From: Osmanthus fragrans
Lineage: Eukaryota > Streptophyta > Magnoliopsida > Lamiales > Oleaceae
Length of the DNA: 64,000 bases
Assembly: GCA_019395295.1 (NCBI GenBank)
Contig: CM033361.1
Span: forward strand, 5,605,138-5,669,137
Direction of reading: 5' to 3'
Shown piece by piece: positions 59,051 to 64,000 of the stretch. Position 1 is the stretch's first letter, and each line of letters starts with the position of its first letter. Made by a program: the position numbers and the translations under genes. Below the pieces are notes generated by a model. That model had not been told where the DNA came from and did not search any database. It saw nothing but the letters and a program-made list of their open reading frames with translations.

Positions 59051-60485
59051 AAATGTGATAATTGCAAGTTGATTAAACCTAAACTAGAATATGTATACAA
59101 TTGTGAATGAATTAAATGAAATTAAATGCAAAATGATAATTGAATGCAAAGTTGATGGAATTAATGAATAAGAGACGCATTAGGATCGCGAATTCTCATG
59201 CAACAACCTCTTTTAATCCTAGTTCTACAAATCGAGCACATATTTGAAGTTTGAAGAATCAATGTTCCTATTTTATCTAACAATCTCTCTCGAGTAATGT
59301 TGAACATATTCTCATGTATGACCCGACTATATCTCTACAACGGATGCAAGTATACAAGAATACATAGATTTTTGTGAGCACTTAGAGATTCACACAGGGT
59401 ATATCGGTATATTTCTATTCCCTATCGGACCTACGATGATTTATACTTTTGTCAAGCCTATTTTTCTTCTCTCAAATGTATGAAATACGCCACCAGATTC
59501 ACACAATCATGTGCACATAATTGTGGAGGAAAATAATTGCATATAAATCATTCAAATTCAAATAACGTGTTATATTGTCAATAATGTAAAACTAGAAGTC
59601 AAAAAATTACATCACAAGGCTCATCATTCTCCTAGTACAGATTTATCTAGCCTAACATGGGAAAAGTTATAGAACATAAAGAAATTTGAAGAAGCGACAT
59701 CACCGATTTGATATTTTACTTGAATCTTCGCGTAATACCGTTGATCTTGTGTTTCTCCCTGTGTTTATGGTTCTTAAATGTGATAATTGCACATTGATTA
59801 AATCTAAACTAGAAGATGTATACAATTGTGAATGAATTAAATGAAATTGAATGCAAAATGATAATTGAATGCAAAGTTGATGGACGCATTAGGATCGCGA
59901 ATTCTCATGCAACAACCTCTTTTAATCCTAGTTCTACAAATCGAGCACATATTTGAAGTTTGAAGAATCAATGTTCCTATTTTATCTAACAATCTCTCTC
60001 GAGTAATGTTGAACATATTCTCATGTATGACCCGACTATATCTCTACAACGGATGCAAGTATACAAGAATACATAGATTTTTGTGAGCACTTAGAGATTC
60101 ACACATGGTATAGCGATATATTTATATTCCCCATCGGACCTACGATGATTTATACTTTTGTCAAGCCTATTTTTCTTCTCTCAAATGTATGAATTACGCC
60201 ACCAGATTCACACAATCATGTGCACATAATTGTGGAGGAAAATAATTGCATATAAATCATTCAAATTCAAATAACGTGTTATATTGTCAATAATGTAAAA
60301 CTAGAAGTCAAAAAATTACATCACAAGGCTCATCATTCTCCTAGTACAGATTTATCTAGCCTAACATGGGAAAAGTCATAGAACACAAAGAATTTTGAAG
60401 AAGCGACATCACCGATTTGATATTTTACTTGAATCTTCGCGTAATACCGTTGATCTTGTGTTTCTCTCTGTGTTTATGGTTCTAA
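59051..60485. repeat. Tandem duplication of a ~0.72-kb unit
   Basis: Unit 1 is 59051-59775 and unit 2 is 59776-60485; both begin AAATGTGATAATTGCA and end TGTGTTTATGGTTCT. They differ by scattered substitutions and a 16-base gap (unit 2 lacks ATTAATGAATAAGAGA). No protein is encoded. The sequence style (CTCTCTCGAGTAATGTTGAAC, CTATCGGACCTACGATG) looks like untranslated retroelement DNA, but no LTR pair was found. Confidence 0.92.
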
Positions 60486-60686
60486 ATCTTCCTCCAAATA
60501 TGTTAGAATGTGTTTTTAATGTCTCTAGATGTGTTCTTCTCTGTAATTGACGGTCATAGGGTTTTTATATCTCTCTCGTAACGTGTTTCCATAAGAGTTT
60601 GAAGCGGATAAGGAAACTGAAAATCTCGCGAACAGTTTGTACCCTGCGACTGCATGGTAGTAAACCATGCAACCGCAAGGTTATCC

Positions 60687-61018
60687 TAGGGATGTCATCG
60701 AGCCAAGATAAGCCAGCTCATGAGCCAAAACTCGAGTTTCGAGCTCGACTTGAGTAAAATGGTGCGAGCTTTTTTTCGCCAAAATATCAAGGCTCGACCC
60801 AAACTTTCGGCTCGGGTCTTTCCGAGCCGAGCTGGGCTGCTTTTAAGGCAGCAGGCAGTATTTTCTACTGCATTCTCCCATTTTTTTACGAGCCTCACGA
60901 GCCGGCTCAACACCCCAAAATGGGCTCGGTAGAATCGTGCTTCGAGCCAAGTCGGCTTGGGCTTTTTTCGGGCTGAGCCACGGGTGGCCCAAGCTGGCGA
61001 GCCAAATTACCAACCCTA
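60687..61018. mobile_element. hAT-type MITE, GC-rich, 332 bp
   Basis: Left end TAGGGATGTCATCGAGCC; right end reverse-complements to TAGGGTTGGTAATTTGGCTC. Flanks GGTTATCC (60679-60686) and GATTATCC (61019-61026) form an 8-bp duplication with one mismatch. The interior is full of CTCGAGCTC/GGCTCG words in both orientations, unlike the AT-rich surroundings. The TIR style is close to that of the hAT element at 51867-54716. Confidence 0.85.
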
Positions 61019-61026
61019 GATTATCC

Positions 61027-62894
61027 AAATCACCATCTGGATTTTATGTGGCCTACCATGCGACCACATGGTGTTTTCATTTTTTCAGATTCTACATTTT
61101 GGTTCCCGAACTTCATTTTCTTAATTCTTCACCTCTTTTTCCATTTCTTTGTCTTCCAAGCTCTCATGTCTTCAATAGATTGGTATGTAGCTCATTCGCA
61201 TTCTCGTTTCTTCCTTCAAGTCATCTTCTGACTATTTGACTTTGGTCTCTGATATTTCATTTTCTTCCGTTTTGGTCATTTTTCGTTTCTTTTCTCTTGA
61301 ATTCCGTCATATCCATCAATATAGTCCTACAAAATGAACTTATACAGAATCAAGCCATATTCAAACGCTTTTGTTAACAATTCGTCATGTTTTGTGGTAG
61401 AATAAGTGTGTAAGAATACACTTATCACTTTTGTACTCCAAATATATAATGACTTATTGTGGTATTTGATATTCTCCATATTCCCATTCAAGATTGTTGC
61501 GCAACAGTTTTGAGAAATCTTGATTTCAGAAAATCATCAAACGAACACCACTCCACTCCAGCTCGATTCACACCCTTCAATCACTTTGGTTGCCTCAAGT
61601 TTTCTCACCTACAAAGGATGACAATGGTGGTGACTAAAATATAGAAGAAATGATGAAGCAACAATAGTTGAATCTCTCAAGAAATCACCCCAGAATCGGT
61701 TGCCCCTTTTACTCTTCTCTCCATTGCGCACACAGGCACACAACCATTGCTTGGAAGAATGAATTGGTATATAGCATTAAGTTAGACTTGGGCCAATGTT
61801 CACTCCATTTAAATGGGCTAAATACCATCCTAATATACCAAAGGCAACAAAGCCAAATGGGCTACCATGTCAACATCCAACTATAACTTGGGCCCTCCAA
61901 AAGTGTTGGTTGTTTGGGTTGAGCCAAGTCTATGATATCTATTGACCTCAATTTTTGTACTACCAACGTAGCCAACAGATCCCAAGGCCTTCCGCATTTA
62001 CGTAAGTCTGATTCTTGTACACTTGGGACAAACCGTTAGCCACATCTTTCGGTGGTGGTGGAGTTGGCCGCACGCACTCTAACGATCAAGTCAATTGAAG
62101 TTGTAAGTATATGCATATGAGATGTGCTTTAGATGCGAGCCTCCTATGTAAACAAGGGGGTCAACTTTGGTAAGAATACGTGATAATATGGATAACAAAG
62201 TTATAGCTTTAAACTTACGTTACCTTTGGAATGTCACATTTTGTGGGCTTTTATAGTAGAATATGATGGATATTGACTGTATGATGAGAGTATACGTGGT
62301 TTCATCCATGCGATTGAGGCCTCTTGTCAAAGGTATCAACCAATCATAGACATTAATGCTAATACCATTTTGTTGCCCAAAAGTCTGATACAAGACTTAG
62401 ACTTGATCGGATTGTCTAAATAAGGCAGCGATAGCAACGAAATATCCCATCAACTAATTACTAAAGATTGGGTAAAAAAAAAATCTCTTGTTAAACAGCT
62501 TACAACCTTGTCCCGCATGAGGGTTTGGTTCTTCATATGGGGTTGACTCTAGAAAATAGGTTCGGCCTCTTTACGAGGATTCAATAAAACTGCCTCATAG
62601 ACAAAATGATGTGGAGTGCGGGCTCAGGTTCACCTACGTGCAATTTCCATGTAGAAAACTCTGGAGCCTCGTCAGATGAGGTATAACAATAGTCCCCAAA
62701 GATCATGGACTTTTTAGTTGAGATCTGATTTCTATTAAGTTGTTCTTTATTCTATTTGGGACGTGTTGCATTTTACAAAGAAATAGCATAGCACACCTGT
62801 CCCTGAAGTCCATGTATGGATATTCATATTATGTGTGGACTTTTAAGTTGAAATCTAGTTGTTGTTGAGTAGGAAGCAATGACACTATGTGAAC
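61027..62894. other. Intergenic, no gene recognised
   Basis: No recognisable protein. A motif of about 45 bp, CGTAAGTCTGATTC...CGTTAGCCACA, at 62000 recurs at 63125, and GGACTTTTTAGTTGAGATCT at 62709 recurs in altered form at 62837, so parts look like degraded repeat DNA. Confidence 0.4.
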
Positions 62895-63120
62895 CTGGTT
62901 GAAGGCGATGCCTTTGTTAATAGGGTGAGCCTATTTATGGAGTTGAAGCCTGTGAGAAAGCTGAAAATTGTTAAGGCGGGGCCATTACTAAGAGGGTGAG
63001 CTTGTTGACGGAGTTGAAGCCAATGATAAGGCTGAAAATCGTTAAGGCGAAGCCATTGCTGAGAGGGTGAGCCTGTTGATGGAGTTGAAGCCTGTGATAA
63101 GACTGAAAATCTCTTTGCCT
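62895..63120. repeat. Three tandem copies of a ~71-bp unit
   Basis: Each unit carries GGCG-GCC-TT-CT-A-AGGGTGAG, then GGAGTTGAAGCC, then AAGGCTGAAAATCGTTAA (starts near 62906, 62975 and 63046). A minus-strand open frame across them (about 79 codons, repeating QASTPSTGSPSQQWLRL-like segments) is a by-product of the repeat. Confidence 0.8.
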
Positions 63121-63169
63121 CCACGTAAGTCTGATTCCTACATACTACAATAAATCGTTAGCCACACAC

Positions 63170-64000
63170 CCCCAAGTGAATGATATGTAAGCTAACAACT
63201 GCACATGAATCGCACCTGCACAAATGGGAAAGATTGGGAAAGTCCTTGATTGCTGAGTTAAATGAGACATTTGTCGGTGTCTTCAACTCCAATTTCTATT
63301 GATTTTCATTTGTTTATGTTTCTTTACGATGGACATTAAGCTTTGAGTACATTGTTGGTGAAATTGATTAAAAAATATAGGAAAGCAAGCTTAGAGTGTA
63401 TTGGCATGAAAAAGGAAAATGAAAGAAGCGAGAGAGGAAATCAAAGCTTGAAAAGAGTGGGAAAATGAGAACATCGAGTTTGATACAAAGATATCCAAGG
63501 GGCATATTATATGCAAATGGAAATCCTATTGAGTTAAGAGTCAAATGCATTTATATTATTATCAATTTGGAGTTTTAAATGACAAGTTATGCAAGATTTC
63601 ATCTAATTTACGAGGCAGTGGTGATCTTGACTATAGGCAGGTGGGCGATAGTCTAAGGCCCTGCTTGTATGAGGGCTCCCAAAAAATTATTACATATAGT
63701 TCATAAAAAATTACAAACAAAATAAAGTCAACAATGCAATCAACAAACCAATTCATCTATCCAATTAACAAATATACTAATCTTTAATTAAAACATAAAC
63801 GTTAGGTTAGTTCAATATTTATTTGTAGAAGTATTTAAAGCTTAAATATGTATGTTTCTTGGTAAATCCAATTAAAGTAGAAGAGTTATTTTTTTGTATT
63901 CCTTAATGATACTTTAGGGCACAAGTGAATTATTGACGCTGCTATTATTCACTTAAAATATTTATTTTATTTTGTGAAATATATCGAGATACTAAGAATA
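63170..64000. other. Intergenic to right edge, no gene recognised
   Basis: AT-rich; a short GC patch at 63640-63690 (GGCAGGTGGGCGATAGTC, TAAGGCCCTGC) resembles the start of a hAT-like element, but its partner end is not in the window. Confidence 0.35.

Noticed and set aside
62885..63124. Minus-strand 79-codon open frame
   Set aside because: It exists only because a 71-bp tandem repeat happens to be open in one frame; no homology recognised.
1..64000. CRISPR arrays, phage or bacterial defence systems
   Set aside because: The regular repeats seen are eukaryotic minisatellites or transposon arrays; there are no spacers of even length and no cas-like genes, and all recognised genes are intron-bearing plant genes.

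Overview
The window is nuclear DNA from a flowering plant, most likely a eudicot. It is AT-rich, its genes are broken by GT-AG introns that rejoin in frame, and it is crowded with plant-type transposable elements (Copia, hAT, PIF/Harbinger-like, Mutator-like and SINE). No prokaryotic operon, CRISPR array, phage or integron signal is visible. All calls come from reading the sequence; no database search was possible.

Four host genes are supported. (1) On the minus strand from the left edge to about 8.2 kb is the 5' part of a SPLAYED (SYD)-type SNF2 chromatin remodeler; the ATPase part lies outside the window. (2) On the plus strand at 20.3-25.3 kb is a complete 12-exon gene for a secreted GH127/DUF1680 beta-L-arabinofuranosidase-like protein with a C-terminal AbfB-like domain (864 aa). 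(3) On the plus strand at 41.0-43.8 kb is a six-exon gene for a plant coiled-coil protein of unknown function (446 aa). (4) On the minus strand at 55.5-58.5 kb is a two-exon LOB-domain transcription factor of the LBD4 type (169 aa). These genes are unrelated in function and form no pathway or cluster.

The rest is repeat-filled. Elements with closed boundaries are: a 3.07-kb internally deleted Copia element (11242-14310, 5-bp TSD); two SINE copies (5326-5501 and 57448-57616) with 13-bp and 16-bp TSDs; three hAT-type elements with 8-bp TSDs (37886-39610, 51867-54716, 60687-61018); Tourist/Harbinger-like MITEs with TTA/TAA-type TSDs (15753-15937, 35309-36289, 44254-44567, 46633-48737, 50815-51000); and Mutator-like elements with terminal inverted repeats (26466-27156, 32589-34125, 46675-48276), the last nested inside a Harbinger-like element. 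A 156-bp MITE family appears at least eight times and is densest at 16-19 kb. At 27.9-30.9 kb lies a strange stretch with about 13 direct TTACCGTAT motifs followed by a group of inverted copies, which may be the subterminal region of an undescribed non-autonomous transposon. There is also a plastid atpB fragment (44951-45175) and a 0.72-kb tandem duplication (59051-60485).

I found no convincing new biochemical system. The most original material is the TTACCG-motif region, the family of hairpin elements with CCTCACATG arms, and the nested Mutator-like family built from degenerate TCACAAATTA repeats plus CCA-rich cores.
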